Origin: Shewanella decolorationis S12
Lineage (GTDB): Bacteria; Pseudomonadota; Gammaproteobacteria; Enterobacterales; Shewanellaceae
Direction of reading: 5' to 3'
Length of the DNA: 64,000 bases
Assembly: GCF_000485795.1 (NCBI RefSeq)
Contig: NZ_AXZL01000068.1
Location: forward strand, 1-64,000
The notes below the pieces were generated by a model. That model was not told the DNA's origin, ran no database searches, and saw nothing but the letters and a program-made list of their open reading frames with translations. Shown here one piece after another: positions 27,398 to 35,975 of this stretch. The translations under genes were made by a program, and so were the position numbers. Position 1 is the stretch's first letter. Each line of letters starts with the position of its first letter.

Positions 27398-29386
27398 TTA
27401 CTTTGCACTTGGTAGCGGGACGATTTCAAAGTTTGGATCGAACTGTACTAAGCTTGACATGATTTTACCAAAAGCGGTTTTATCGCCTTCTAATTTAGCG
27501 CGACCATTGGCCAGTAAGTCTTTAAGGGTCGTTTTACCCAGTAAAATACCTGTAATGTCACGCTTATCAATATAGAGATCGCTATCCGCCGCGAGTGGCT
27601 TATCAACTTTAATATTACTTAAGTTACCGTTACTTAGCTCTACATAGAGAATGTCTTTAGTGTCTGGGTTAATCACATTAAGTCTTAACAGCCCAAGCTC
27701 AGCGGCTTTGATGCTATCCACTCTCACTGCGAGAAAGTCAAAAAGAGTTGAGATATCCATTTCGCCTAAAATATCTGCCGAGGCTGATTTGGGAGCGCCG
27801 GGTTGAATACCTACCCTTAACTCTTGGGCGCCAGTGAGGTAAATATTGCGCCATCCTGCGCCTTCGGCTTGATAACCCAGTTGTTCATAGGTATCGGCAA
27901 GTAACTGTCTGGCTTCTTTGTTATTCGGTTCTGCCATTACGACTTTATTGAGTGCCGTTGCTACAAAGCGGTATTCTCCTTGGGCATAATCGGCTTTAGC
28001 GTGTTTCAGCACGGCTTTAGCGCCGCCCATATACTCAACAAATTTGGCTGATTCATCCTTTGTGGGTAGTGGGTTTAAGTTGGCTGGATTCATATCGAAA
28101 TAGCCGAGGTACATGTTGTATACGGCTTTCGCATTGTGGCTATAGGTACCGTGATAACCATTGGTATACCAAGTATCACGTACTGCCTTGGGGATGGTGG
28201 TTTGAATTGCATCACCAATATCTTGGATGCCGACGCCGTTATTGGCTAAACGTAGGGTTTGATTATGGACTAGGCCATAGTTATCCCTTTGCATTCTTAA
28301 GTAGGCGTTGACATCTGCATTACCAAAGACAGGCGCAGAGTGAGCTTCAAACAATACCTGCGCATCATCACCAAAGCGTGTTAGCAATGCATTGATATCC
28401 TTAGACCATTTGATGGCATCCCGGACTTTTGCACCACGTAACGTGTAAATGTTGTGCATGCCGTGGTAGGTGAGTTCACCCGTCCATAGGGCCTTCATTG
28501 AGGGAATATAGGTGGCCATTTCCGACGCAGCTTCTGTGCCCGAGGCATCCATAAACACCATTTCGATACCATCAATAGTTAGCGTTTCCCATTTATCTTT
28601 GCTGTTAAGGGTGATATCGGGTTTTACATAGGTGACTTCGCCTTTGGATAGCCCTTTTGCGAGTGCAGCATCGACAATTCCTTGTTCATTGCGCTCTAAT
28701 GTGGCGCCGTATTGATAGGCGGCGCGGCGGCTCATGGCATTACCTGCGAGGACGTTTTCGTCAACAATTTCTTTGGTGATGTTATGGGAACCATAGACTT
28801 TGACATTCGGGTACATGTCTTTAATGGCGCGCGAACCACCGAAATGATCCGCATGACTATGGGAGTAAATCATCGCGACCACGGGTAAATCATTGCCCTC
28901 TGGTAAGTGTTTAAGCGCAAATTCTAGGGACAACTTTGCCGATTCTTTGGTGAGTAGTACGTCATAAAGGATCCAGCCCGTTTTACCGCGAATAAGGGTT
29001 AAGTTGGCTAAGTCGGTACCTCGAACTTGATAAATACCTTCAGTAACCTTGTATAGGCCGTTTGAGACCATATTCAATTGAGCTTGGCGATAAAGGGAAG
29101 GGTTGACTGTATCGGGGGTTTTATCGCTAATAAAACTAAAGTCTGCCCGTAAAATCGCTGCCGTAGGTTCATCGAGTTCGGCGATAAGATTCTTCGAAAA
29201 CTCTTCAAAGGCTTTTTTATCTGCGTAATTCAGTTTATCCGCTGCAGCTTTATTCGCCTTGATAGTGTGTTCAGTTGCAGCCTTTCCCTGATAGTGAAGG
29301 CTGATATGCTCGTGCTCATGTTCAGCTGCTGCGGCGTTAAAGGCAAAGCTTGCGATAATACTCATTGTGATTAGAGATTTTTGCAT
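27398..29386 (-). CDS. Periplasmic alkylsulfatase of the metallo-beta-lactamase fold (SdsA1/BDS1-like)
   Basis: 662 residues. A signal peptide (about 1-21, ending AAAA-E) is followed by a metallo-beta-lactamase domain with SHSHADHFGG (zinc ligands His176, His178, Asp180, His181), a dimerisation region around 400-530 and a C-terminal SCP2-like lipid-binding domain (about 535-660). This is the order of linear alkylsulfatases, which release sulfate from sodium dodecyl sulfate-like esters. A His/Glu-rich stretch follows the signal peptide. The divergent LysR-type gene next to it is the likely regulator. Confidence 0.9.
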   Translation of the reverse strand: MQKSLITMSIIASFAFNAAAAEHEHEHISLHYQGKAATEHTIKANKAAADKLNYADKKAFEEFSKNLIAELDEPTAAILRADFSFISDKTPDTVNPSLYRQAQLNMVSNGLYKVTEGIYQVRGTDLANLTLIRGKTGWILYDVLLTKESAKLSLEFALKHLPEGNDLPVVAMIYSHSHADHFGGSRAIKDMYPNVKVYGSHNITKEIVDENVLAGNAMSRRAAYQYGATLERNEQGIVDAALAKGLSKGEVTYVKPDITLNSKDKWETLTIDGIEMVFMDASGTEAASEMATYIPSMKALWTGELTYHGMHNIYTLRGAKVRDAIKWSKDINALLTRFGDDAQVLFEAHSAPVFGNADVNAYLRMQRDNYGLVHNQTLRLANNGVGIQDIGDAIQTTIPKAVRDTWYTNGYHGTYSHNAKAVYNMYLGYFDMNPANLNPLPTKDESAKFVEYMGGAKAVLKHAKADYAQGEYRFVATALNKVVMAEPNNKEARQLLADTYEQLGYQAEGAGWRNIYLTGAQELRVGIQPGAPKSASADILGEMDISTLFDFLAVRVDSIKAAELGLLRLNVINPDTKDILYVELSNGNLSNIKVDKPLAADSDLYIDKRDITGILLGKTTLKDLLANGRAKLEGDKTAFGKIMSSLVQFDPNFEIVPLPSAK

Positions 29387-29454
29387 AATATTTCCTACTT
29401 AGGAGGGTAACCAAGTTGTTAATGATTTGAGTATAGCCAGCTTGTGTATTTAGA

Positions 29455-29466
29455 TAACTCGAGTTA
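29455..29466. promoter_or_regulatory. Palindrome between the sulfatase and LysR genes
   Basis: TAACTCGAGTTA is a perfect 12-base palindrome in the 107-base divergent gap, 28 bases before the LysR start. It may be the operator of the adjacent regulator. Confidence 0.45.
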
Positions 29467-29493
29467 GCTTGGGTTGTAATATTCATCTTGTGA

Positions 29494-30459
29494 ATGAGTC
29501 ATCATCCTATGCCGACACAAAAGCCATTAGATTTGAACTTACTGCGAGTGTTTATGGTGGTTTATCGCACCCGCTCATTTACGCTGGCTGCACAGGAGTT
29601 GGACCTTACCCAATCGTCGGTAAGTAATGCCATTAGTCGATTGAGGGCATGGGTAGGAGAGTCATTGTTTACTCGTGTTGGGCGCGGGATCGAACCGACA
29701 GCGGTTGCACGTGAGATTTACCGCAAGCTTGAACAACCCATGACCGACATTGACAGTGTTTTGTTGGGATTTGAACATTTTGAACCTCACTCAAGTCAGC
29801 GGCACTTTTATGTTTATGCTAATGAATCAGTTATTGAGGCTTTGCAAGCTGGGGTTCAGTCCCTATTGCAGAATATGGATATTGAAGTGATTTTCCGTGA
29901 ATCCCCCCCTCAAGAGGTGGATTTATACCGTGATATTTTACTTGAGCGGGTTGCAGTGGCGATTGACATTAAACCCGCGCAGCAAAGTTTGCTCTCGAGT
30001 AAATTACTTTTTACCGAGACATTGGTATGCATTGTTAGTCAGCAGCATCCTCGTATTCAAGGTGCCATTACCAATCAACAGTATTTTGAGGAGAAACACG
30101 TATTTTTAAATTTGCGGCGTTTTAATTTGACTGCGGGGGACTTGTTTACAGAAGGCGTGTTGCCTAGGCGCAAGATGTACAGCGAGCAGTCATCCCTATT
30201 AAGTATGTTTGCAACCGTAGGTAAAAGTGAGGCGATAGGTATTGCGCCTTTGCGATACGCTAGTCAATACGCTGGAATCTTCGGTTTGCAGATTTTACCT
30301 ATGCCATTGAAAACGAGACCTATTGATTTGTATATGGTGTGGAGCAGCAAATATACACAAAACCCAAGCCATCAATGGTTGCGTCGCTTGTTACTTGATG
30401 CGAGTTCGACGAGCAACAACAAAAAAGCTCTAGATCAGTTTAGTCATGATTACAACTGA
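29494..30459 (+). CDS. LysR-type transcriptional regulator
   Basis: 321 residues. A winged helix-turn-helix sits at about 14-72 (LNLLRVFMVVYRTRSFTLAA, LTQSSVSNAISRLR), followed by a substrate-binding domain. The opening PLDLNLL and the spacing suit the NodD/LeuO-like subgroup. It is divergent from the alkylsulfatase gene across 107 bases, so control of that gene by a sulfate ester or fatty alcohol is a reasonable guess. An alternative start is the ATG five codons later. Confidence 0.9.
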   Translation: MSHHPMPTQKPLDLNLLRVFMVVYRTRSFTLAAQELDLTQSSVSNAISRLRAWVGESLFTRVGRGIEPTAVAREIYRKLEQPMTDIDSVLLGFEHFEPHSSQRHFYVYANESVIEALQAGVQSLLQNMDIEVIFRESPPQEVDLYRDILLERVAVAIDIKPAQQSLLSSKLLFTETLVCIVSQQHPRIQGAITNQQYFEEKHVFLNLRRFNLTAGDLFTEGVLPRRKMYSEQSSLLSMFATVGKSEAIGIAPLRYASQYAGIFGLQILPMPLKTRPIDLYMVWSSKYTQNPSHQWLRRLLLDASSTSNNKKALDQFSHDYN

Positions 30460-30469
30460 TTTAGAGCTT
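30425..30469. terminator. Bidirectional terminator overlapping the end of the LysR gene
   Basis: Sixteen-base arms (30425-30440, 30454-30469) with one mismatch enclose the last codons of the LysR gene. An A run at 30421-30426 supplies the T run for queF on the minus strand, and T-rich sequence follows on the + strand. Confidence 0.75.
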
Positions 30470-30497
30470 AGAATTTGTTTTAAAAAATATAATCAGC

Positions 30498-31358
30498 TTA
30501 CTGTCTTGCTAAGCGATGACTCTCGCCAGGGTGTTCAAAGTCACTGCGGTAAGGGTTGATGTCTAAACCGCCACGACGGGTATAACGGGCGTAAACGGTT
30601 AACTTAGCGCAGTGGCAGTAGTGTTTTAAATCGACAAAAATCCGCTCGACACACTGTTCGTGGAACTCGTTATGTTGGCGGAACGAAATCAAATAACGCA
30701 GTAACTTTTCGCGATCGATTTTAGGCCCTTGATAACGGATCATCACACTGCCCCAGTCCGGCTGAGAGGTGATTAAGCAGTTTGATTTCAACAGATTAGA
30801 GTTTAGTGTTTCGGCAACAATCTGTTTGTCATCTGTGCTGTTTTCAAGATAATCGGGATTAAAGTCATAGTCGCTGACTTCGATATCCAGATCGTCAATG
30901 CAAGTGCCTGGCAACTCGACGACGCGCTGAATACCAAAACTCTTAGGCTCGATGATCTTCACTGTGACTTGGCCTTGGGCACATTCACTGAGATCCCGTA
31001 CCAAGGTTTTTTGCACGGTTTCGATATTGTCGAACTTGGTTTGGTTAAAACTGTTTAAATACAGCTTGAAGGATTTTGACTCGATCAGATTTTGGCTTTC
31101 ATGGCTTAGCTGAATGTCGGCAATAGCCACCATAGGCTTGCCCTTGGCGTTTAGCCATGACAACTCATAGGCCGTCCAGATATCGGCTCCGTGGAAAGGC
31201 AAACTTTCCGCCGAGAGGTTGATAGCGTTACGGTTAAGTGAGCGAGGAACCCCTTGCAGCAGCGACGCATCATACTCGGCTTGGTAATCCGTGGCTTTAC
31301 CTAAGGTTAGGCCGGCAAGCTCTTTTGCATCACTATAGGGATCGTGATTGTGTGTCAT
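30498..31358 (-). CDS. queF: NADPH-dependent 7-cyano-7-deazaguanine reductase QueF
   Basis: 286 residues of the long, unsplit QueF type. It reduces preQ0 to preQ1 in queuosine synthesis. The catalytic Cys194 is in [12 protein letters not shown], and the NADPH-binding [14 protein letters not shown] motif is in the first half. I chose the ATG at 31358 (MTHNHDPYS), which gives the standard length; the open frame extends 65 codons upstream across the syd start and is not needed. Shares a short divergent region with syd, as these genes are neighbours in related bacteria. Confidence 0.95.
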   Translation of the reverse strand: MTHNHDPYSDAKELAGLTLGKATDYQAEYDASLLQGVPRSLNRNAINLSAESLPFHGADIWTAYELSWLNAKGKPMVAIADIQLSHESQNLIESKSFKLYLNSFNQTKFDNIETVQKTLVRDLSECAQGQVTVKIIEPKSFGIQRVVELPGTCIDDLDIEVSDYDFNPDYLENSTDDKQIVAETLNSNLLKSNCLITSQPDWGSVMIRYQGPKIDREKLLRYLISFRQHNEFHEQCVERIFVDLKHYCHCAKLTVYARYTRRGGLDINPYRSDFEHPGESHRLARQ

Positions 31359-31417
31359 CAATACTGTTTCCATGTCAAAATAGGCGCACATTATACCCGA
31401 AATTGGATTGTGCTTAA

Positions 31418-32068
31418 GTGTCTTGTCTGCCTGCTCTCGATAAATTTTTGCAAAACTATCATCAGTCTTACCTATCAACTTTAGGCGAATTACCGCGATA
31501 TTACCCGCGGGGTGAGCAATCTTTGTGTATTCAAGGTGAGTTTGATGAATCATCCGACGAGGCAGTGTCTTGGCTGCCCGTTAAGCGTGAACAGCTAGGT
31601 AGTTTTGCTAATGTTGAACATGCGCTTGAGCTAACATTATGGCCGGATATCAATCACTTTTATGGTGAGTATTTTGCGGCGCCCGTGCTGTTTGATTCAC
31701 CCTGGGGCACGGGCGAATTGCTGCAGGTATGGAACGAGGCGGATTTTGATGCTCTGCAGCAAAATATTATCGGCCACTTAATGATGAAGCAAAAGCTCAA
31801 GCAGCCAGCAACTTGGTTTATAGGTTTGCTCGATGAGGGCGATAAGATGCTAACCGTTGATAATGCCGATGGCAGTGTCTGGGTTGAAATTCCCGGCGAG
31901 CTTCCTTCTGCCCAATTGGCGCCGAGTTTAGCTGAATTTATTGAGGCGTTATCGCCACGTATCGCGCCGCCCGTCAAACATGAAGAATTACCTATGCCGG
32001 CGCTCGAACATCCGGGGATTTTTGCCAGCTTTAAACGTATGTGGCACAACCTGATAGGTAAGCGTTAA
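31418..32068 (+). CDS. syd: Syd, SecY-interacting protein
   Basis: 216 residues from a GTG. The soluble, acidic sequence contains the family core ([21 protein letters not shown], split here around the Trp) and VWVEIPGE. Syd binds the cytoplasmic face of SecY and is thought to proofread translocon assembly. The C-terminal tail of ~35 residues is longer than in E. coli Syd. Only 59 bases separate it from queF, so both promoters lie in that gap. Confidence 0.92.
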   Translation: MSCLPALDKFLQNYHQSYLSTLGELPRYYPRGEQSLCIQGEFDESSDEAVSWLPVKREQLGSFANVEHALELTLWPDINHFYGEYFAAPVLFDSPWGTGELLQVWNEADFDALQQNIIGHLMMKQKLKQPATWFIGLLDEGDKMLTVDNADGSVWVEIPGELPSAQLAPSLAEFIEALSPRIAPPVKHEELPMPALEHPGIFASFKRMWHNLIGKR

Positions 32069-32124
32069 GCGCGGGGTAAATGTTGCAAAGGTCTCTTGAA
32101 AAGCCTCTTGCAAACCTGTTTCGT

Positions 32125-32157
32125 AAACTCGGCTCGGCTATTTAGCCTGCCGAGTTT
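32125..32157. terminator. Hairpin between syd and the Zn-ribbon gene
   Basis: Nine-base perfect arms (32125-32133, 32149-32157) with further inner pairing. No long T run. Probably terminates one or both convergent genes. Confidence 0.5.
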
Positions 32158-32177
32158 GCCATTCATCAATGGGTCAG

Positions 32178-32951
32178 TTATTGATGATCCCAAGACAAGT
32201 TAGACACTATGCGGCAAGGTTCGCAGCGAAAGTGGAACATATCTAATAGCGGCTCGTCGAGTTTCCAGTCGTGACTGCCACAGCGTGGGCAGGGGCGAGC
32301 TAACTCGGATTGCAGATCCTGTCCCCCGACGCGATATAAATAATAGTAGGTGGGGATTTTGGTCAGGTATTCGATTCGGCCGCGTAAGTCCCAACCTCTT
32401 CTAAATAAATCACTGTTTGGGCTGGATAATTCTTCCAGCGCGGCAAATTCTGCCTTAGTGGCTGCCGCCATTTGTAACTCATCACAGGCTTGCCACTCGG
32501 TTTGCCAGCGGATCACCCGTTTATGGTCACCATTAAAGGTGGCGGGGATTTGGTACAGCGGAATGGGCAGCAAGTTATCGCCACTTCGCAGGGGCGAGCA
32601 CATATGCACATAGCTAGTGTAGAGCAGCTGCCAGCTGGGTGGCTCAGTATTACTCACCTCAGAATTAATATCCTGACCGATGAATTTTTCGCGTGGCGCC
32701 AGTAGCTTAGCCTCGGTTAATTCCGCCAGCGCTTTTTTCACCCAAGGGCTGTGATAACGATGATTCAAACTGTTTTTTTCAGGCATGAGTAAGCGTACTC
32801 GAAATTCGCCCTCATTAAAGGCCACGGCAAATTCGCGGCCAAGGATTTGGCCATTAGCGCGGTAAGCTTCCAGTAATTGATTGATGGCACGTTCTGCCGC
32901 ACTGATGGTGGTATCGGCAAAGCATTCAAAGCGCAATTCGGTGACAAACAT
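32178..32951 (-). CDS. DUF2310 family Zn-ribbon protein
   Basis: 257 residues. The C-terminal zinc ribbon has CPRCGSHDW and CEPC (Cys pairs about 25 residues apart, near 223 and 243); the N-terminal ~200 residues are specific to DUF2310. The family is described as possibly nucleic-acid binding. Its start codon shares one base with the stop of the KfrA-like gene upstream (TAATG), so the two are translationally coupled and may act together. Confidence 0.82.
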   Translation of the reverse strand: MFVTELRFECFADTTISAAERAINQLLEAYRANGQILGREFAVAFNEGEFRVRLLMPEKNSLNHRYHSPWVKKALAELTEAKLLAPREKFIGQDINSEVSNTEPPSWQLLYTSYVHMCSPLRSGDNLLPIPLYQIPATFNGDHKRVIRWQTEWQACDELQMAAATKAEFAALEELSSPNSDLFRRGWDLRGRIEYLTKIPTYYYLYRVGGQDLQSELARPCPRCGSHDWKLDEPLLDMFHFRCEPCRIVSNLSWDHQ

Positions 32952-33334
32952 TAAGCGGATTTTCCTTGGGATTCGAGTTGACTGACACGTTGTTTCAGCT
33001 CGATAAGTTCATTTTTGAGTTGCATGATCTCGTTGTTTTTTAACGCGAAAGCTTGCTCAATACCCTGTTGCAACTGGGCTAACTGTTGCGCCAGTGTGGC
33101 GACTGTGAGTGGCGAAGCTTCGGCGGTGTCTGTTTCTTCAACCACGGGCTGAGTTTGGGCCGCTAAACGCTCACGCTCGGCTTTAGGTATCGATTTAAAC
33201 TGCTGTAACCCTTGGATTAGCAGCGGCATGGGGATTTTGTTACCGACGCGGCTTTTTATCAGGGCAAGGCTTGGGGTTTTACCGCTGGCTTCGAGGGCGC
33301 ACGCTGCTGCTAACACTTGGTCAATGGGACTCAT
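32951..33334 (-). CDS. Small KfrA-like DNA-binding protein with coiled coil
   Basis: 127 residues. The first ~50 (VLAAACALEASGKTPS, IKSRVGNKIP) follow the pattern of the KfrA N-terminal helix-turn-helix. Residues ~78-122 form a heptad-rich coiled coil (LAQLQQGIEQAFALKNNEIM). The layout is that of a miniature KfrA, but the similarity is by eye and the protein could be an unrelated helical protein. It is the first gene of a two-gene unit with the Zn-ribbon protein. Confidence 0.65.
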   Translation of the reverse strand: MSPIDQVLAAACALEASGKTPSLALIKSRVGNKIPMPLLIQGLQQFKSIPKAERERLAAQTQPVVEETDTAEASPLTVATLAQQLAQLQQGIEQAFALKNNEIMQLKNELIELKQRVSQLESQGKSA

Positions 33335-33481
33335 AATAAGTGAAATTCCTTAATCTATATCGTATTTTTCACTAACTCACTGGAGCTTGATTATTTTAGT
33401 TCTTATAAATCAACACATTGCTTTTTGGCATTGATTTTGCTTTTTGAGCATTTTTATAACAAGTACTCAGGAAGTCATAAT

Positions 33482-33880
33482 ATGAACGCAAATATTAATC
33501 GCAAACTCATCGCGGTCACATTTTTAGGGTTAGCAAGCTTAGGTCTTAGTGGTTGTGTGGTCAATGTCGGCGACAGTGAATCTAAGTGGGATAGCAGCGA
33601 ATCTTGGGAAATAACACAGGATAAAAACCGCAATAATCTGACTAAGCTCAGCCTTGGTATGAGCAAAGACCAAGTGATGACCTTAATGGGCGCCTCGGAT
33701 TTTAGCGAATCTTATCTGCAGCAGAATGGCGGCCAAGCCGATAAAGAAGTGTTGGTACTCTTTTATCGCACCCAGCATGCCCACAGTGACGGTAAAACCA
33801 CTAAGGATGAATGCACGCCAATCGTCTTAAGTAATAATGTGTTAGTGGGTTGGGGTGATACCGCCTACAGCAAGATTTAA
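33482..33880 (+). CDS. DUF3192 lipoprotein
   Basis: 132 residues from the ATG at 33482, behind a GGAAG site; the frame runs 19 codons further upstream without a ribosome site. Signal peptide with lipobox LSGC (Cys about 25). The mature domain has the LSLGMSKDQVMTLMG motif shared with BamE-like folds and a VLVLFYRTQ strand, typical of DUF3192. Location is probably the outer membrane periplasmic face. Single gene with its own terminator. Confidence 0.85.
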   Translation: MNANINRKLIAVTFLGLASLGLSGCVVNVGDSESKWDSSESWEITQDKNRNNLTKLSLGMSKDQVMTLMGASDFSESYLQQNGGQADKEVLVLFYRTQHAHSDGKTTKDECTPIVLSNNVLVGWGDTAYSKI

Positions 33881-33903
33881 CAACTTCACTATTCACTATA
33901 TTA

Positions 33904-33933
33904 AAGAAGGCCCTAAATTATTAGGGCCTTCTT
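33904..33933. terminator. Bidirectional terminator inside the end of the DUF2789 gene
   Basis: Thirteen-base perfect arms (33904-33916, 33921-33933) with an ATTA loop. The right arm is also the last coding bases and stop of the minus-strand DUF2789 gene. Confidence 0.8.
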
Positions 33934-34154
33934 AATTGTGCGTCAAGTTGCTCAATAAGCTCGGTCCATTGCGCGTCAGCCGCTAACGCTTCAATAAGAA
34001 AACTCTTTTGTGCCTGAGTCCAAAATGGGGCGTCAGTTAAATGTGTTTGTGGTGAAAGTTTGTGTGTCGCAATAAATTGTGTAATGGCTTGAGCTTGATT
34101 GGCTAATCCTAACTGTTCAAATAAATGGCTCATATCGACGGGCGTTGTATCCAT
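33921..34154 (-). CDS. DUF2789 family protein
   Basis: 77 residues, all helical. It has the family pattern DMSHLFEQLGL, FIATHKL and FWTQAQKSFLIEAL. Function is unknown in the family. An AGAGGATG stretch lies before the ATG. It converges on the DUF3192 gene, sharing the terminator. Confidence 0.82.
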   Translation of the reverse strand: MDTTPVDMSHLFEQLGLANQAQAITQFIATHKLSPQTHLTDAPFWTQAQKSFLIEALAADAQWTELIEQLDAQLRRP

Positions 34155-34272
34155 GTTTACATCCTCTCTGCGTACCTTTATCTAGGGTATGCAACTCACT
34201 AGAAAAAGCAATCTATGATTAAAATTTGCACTTTTTGGTTTACTTGATACATTGATTACTACTCATAAGAGT

Positions 34273-34286
34273 GTGATCTAAATCAA
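34273..34286. promoter_or_regulatory. FNR/EtrA-like site
   Basis: GTGATCTAAATCAA matches the TTGAT-N4-ATCAA consensus with one mismatch. It lies only 12 bases before the start codon of the acetyltransferase gene and abuts the ribosome site, so if bound it would more likely repress than activate. Confidence 0.4.
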
Positions 34287-34298
34287 GGAATTCTAATA

Positions 34299-34937
34299 AT
34301 GGACAATAATACCTTGGATGAGTGCCGTGCAGTTTACCTCACCGCCGAAGATTTACGCCTTGCCGCTTCGATTCTGTATAACGCCTATCATGACGACCCT
34401 TTCTTTGTGGATGCTTTGTCCACTTCAGACAAATTCGCTTATGAACAAAAGTTACGCGCAGCGATCCGTGAGGAACTCAATACACTTTGGCAGGAAAAAC
34501 AAGCACTAATAGGACTCTTTCATCAGACGCGATTAGTCGGCGTTGCTTGTGTTGTGACTCAAAAGGTACCGTTAGGTGAAGGTCGCTATTGGCACTGGCG
34601 ACTCAAAATGTTGCTCGGTACAGGATGGCAATCTACTCAAGCGATTATAAGGAAGGAATCGAGCATTTTAGAGCTGTTGCCGAGTAAGCAGTGCGGCATT
34701 CTGCAGTTTATTGCCTTGTCACCCAACGAACAGCATAAAGGTTTAGGGCATCAACTCGTGCAAGCCGTAGTGAGTTGGTGTGATGAACAACCTGAGCTTG
34801 AAGGTATTGGGGTCTTTAGCGCGCAGGAAGCTCACACTCGTCTTTTTTTAATGCATGATTTTGTTTCTTTGGGTGAACTTAATATTGGCAGTGTAGCAGG
34901 ACAATTACTCTTTTATACGAGTCAACAAGATGAATAA
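34299..34937 (+). CDS. GNAT family N-acetyltransferase
   Basis: 212 residues. The acetyl-CoA loop is visible as FIALSPNEQHKGLGHQLV (about 140-157), with the final strand-helix pair EGIGVFSAQEAHTRLFLMHDF. Substrate unknown. Its stop lies inside the next gene (8-base overlap), so it is co-translated with the DUF962 protein. An AAGGA site precedes the ATG. Confidence 0.85.
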   Translation: MDNNTLDECRAVYLTAEDLRLAASILYNAYHDDPFFVDALSTSDKFAYEQKLRAAIREELNTLWQEKQALIGLFHQTRLVGVACVVTQKVPLGEGRYWHWRLKMLLGTGWQSTQAIIRKESSILELLPSKQCGILQFIALSPNEQHKGLGHQLVQAVVSWCDEQPELEGIGVFSAQEAHTRLFLMHDFVSLGELNIGSVAGQLLFYTSQQDE

Positions 34938-35235
34938 ACCGTATCGCTCTTTTGCTGAGTTTTATCCTTTTTATCTTTCGCAGCACCAAGATTTGACCTG
35001 TAGGCGGCTACATTTTATTGGTAGCATTCTGGTTTTGTTATTAATTGTCATGGCGGTAGTCACTTCCCATTGGGGATTATTGTTATTAACTCCGGTCGTA
35101 GGGTACGGATTTGCCTGGGTGGGTCACTTTATTTTTGAACGTAATCGCCCCGCGACATTTCAATATCCGCTTTACAGTTTGATGGGCGATTGGGTGATGT
35201 TTGCACAAATTCTCACCGGAAAACTCAAACGCTGA
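34930..35235 (+). CDS. DUF962 (Mpo1-like) membrane protein
   Basis: 101 residues with two hydrophobic segments (about 28-65) and conserved motifs HFIGS, GHFIFERNRPATFQYPLYSLMGD, the latter shared with yeast Mpo1, an iron-dependent dioxygenase of fatty-acid oxidation. The His residues (28, 66) are kept. Overlaps the acetyltransferase gene by 8 bases. Given the neighbouring lipid genes, a lipid role is plausible but unproven. Confidence 0.85.
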   Translation: MNKPYRSFAEFYPFYLSQHQDLTCRRLHFIGSILVLLLIVMAVVTSHWGLLLLTPVVGYGFAWVGHFIFERNRPATFQYPLYSLMGDWVMFAQILTGKLKR

Positions 35236-35266
35236 ATTTGTATGGCAAGTAGGAAGCTTACTTCCG

Positions 35267-35284
35267 TGTGAGAGATCGCTTACA
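35267..35284 (+). promoter_or_regulatory. UvrY/GacA-type box upstream of the first CsrB-like RNA
   Basis: TGTGAGAGATCGCTTACA matches the 18-bp palindrome bound by UvrY/GacA/VarA upstream of Csr/Rsm RNA genes, near TGTGAGAGATCTCTTACA. It is 158 bases before the TAGAAT -10 element, a distance typical of these promoters. Confidence 0.85.
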
Positions 35285-35350
35285 AAGCCTGTAGGATAAA
35301 ATGTTTTCTCACTGACTGTTTTGTAATCATAGTTTTTAAAGTGTATTTAA

Positions 35351-35363
35351 AATCATGGTGTTA
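35351..35363 (+). promoter_or_regulatory. IHF-like site of the first CsrB-like RNA
   Basis: AATCATGGTGTTA fits WATCAANNNNTTR with one mismatch, between the UvrY box and the -10. DNA bending there would let UvrY contact polymerase. Weak evidence by itself; supported by a full match at the second gene. Confidence 0.4.
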
Positions 35364-35441
35364 TGTTTGAATAAAACGTGGTTGTATGAAAAATGCGCTA
35401 GCGTGTGTTCTTTAAGCGAAACAAAAATAGCGAGAACCACG

Positions 35442-35447
35442 TAGAAT
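35442..35447 (+). promoter_or_regulatory. -10 element of the first CsrB-like RNA
   Basis: TAGAAT within CGTAGAATT, a string also found before the second RNA. No TTGACA-like -35 is present, as expected for an activator-dependent promoter. Transcription would begin near 35454. Confidence 0.6.
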
Positions 35448-35454
35448 TTACTCA

Positions 35455-35975
35455 ACGCCAAAACAAACGGATAGCAGGGATTGCAATACAGGCGAGAGGG
35501 ACGCAAGAAGCGACGAATTAAGATTCTTGGATTTGAATCTCTGACTACAGGAAAGCTGTCATATGCCTAGGATAGGTTAAGGAAAAGCAGGGCTGCTTTC
35601 TCATGGATGATATGGAATTTATATCTGCTGGTATGGCAGGTTTCAGGATGATAAAAGCCAAGCTTAAGGATTAAGCGTTACTCAAAGTGTTAAGCCTTGG
35701 GTTAAAGGATAAGTATAAGGGTGAACAGCTTGTACTAATACTATGGATGGTGTTAAGCAGGATGCGACGAGGACGAACCATAGGATGTGGTTATAACCGA
35801 AGCAGGATTTTCGGTGCAACGGATTAAGTGTTATGGTTTTCCATACACAGGGAAAAGGGATACAAGGACGATTGCAGGAAGCAAACGTACGCATGGAAGG
35901 TGCAGGGAGCACAAACTGAGCAGGATGGCTTACAGAGAATAAATGGGGCGCACACGGTGCGCCCTTTTCTTTTTT
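35455..35975 (+). ncRNA. csrB: CsrB-type regulatory RNA, first copy
   Basis: About 520 bases without a credible reading frame, containing about 25 GGA motifs. Most are AGGA or GGGA in the CAGGAT, AAGGAT and CAGGGA contexts bound by CsrA, often in hairpin loops. It ends in a strong terminator (35946-35975). Upstream are a UvrY box, an IHF-like site and a -10. The RNA should sequester CsrA and so relieve its repression of carbon storage, motility and biofilm genes. Its last ~70 bases match the second copy closely. The 5' end is inferred from the -10 position. Confidence 0.88.
35946..35975 (+). terminator. Terminator of the first CsrB-like RNA
   Basis: Perfect eight-base GC stem (35946-35953, 35957-35964) with an ACG loop and a T-rich tract to 35975. 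Confidence 0.9.

Noticed and set aside
30498-31553. Longer 351-residue version of QueF
   Set aside because: The extra 65 codons overlap the syd start on the other strand and exceed the normal length; the start at 31358 gives the standard protein.
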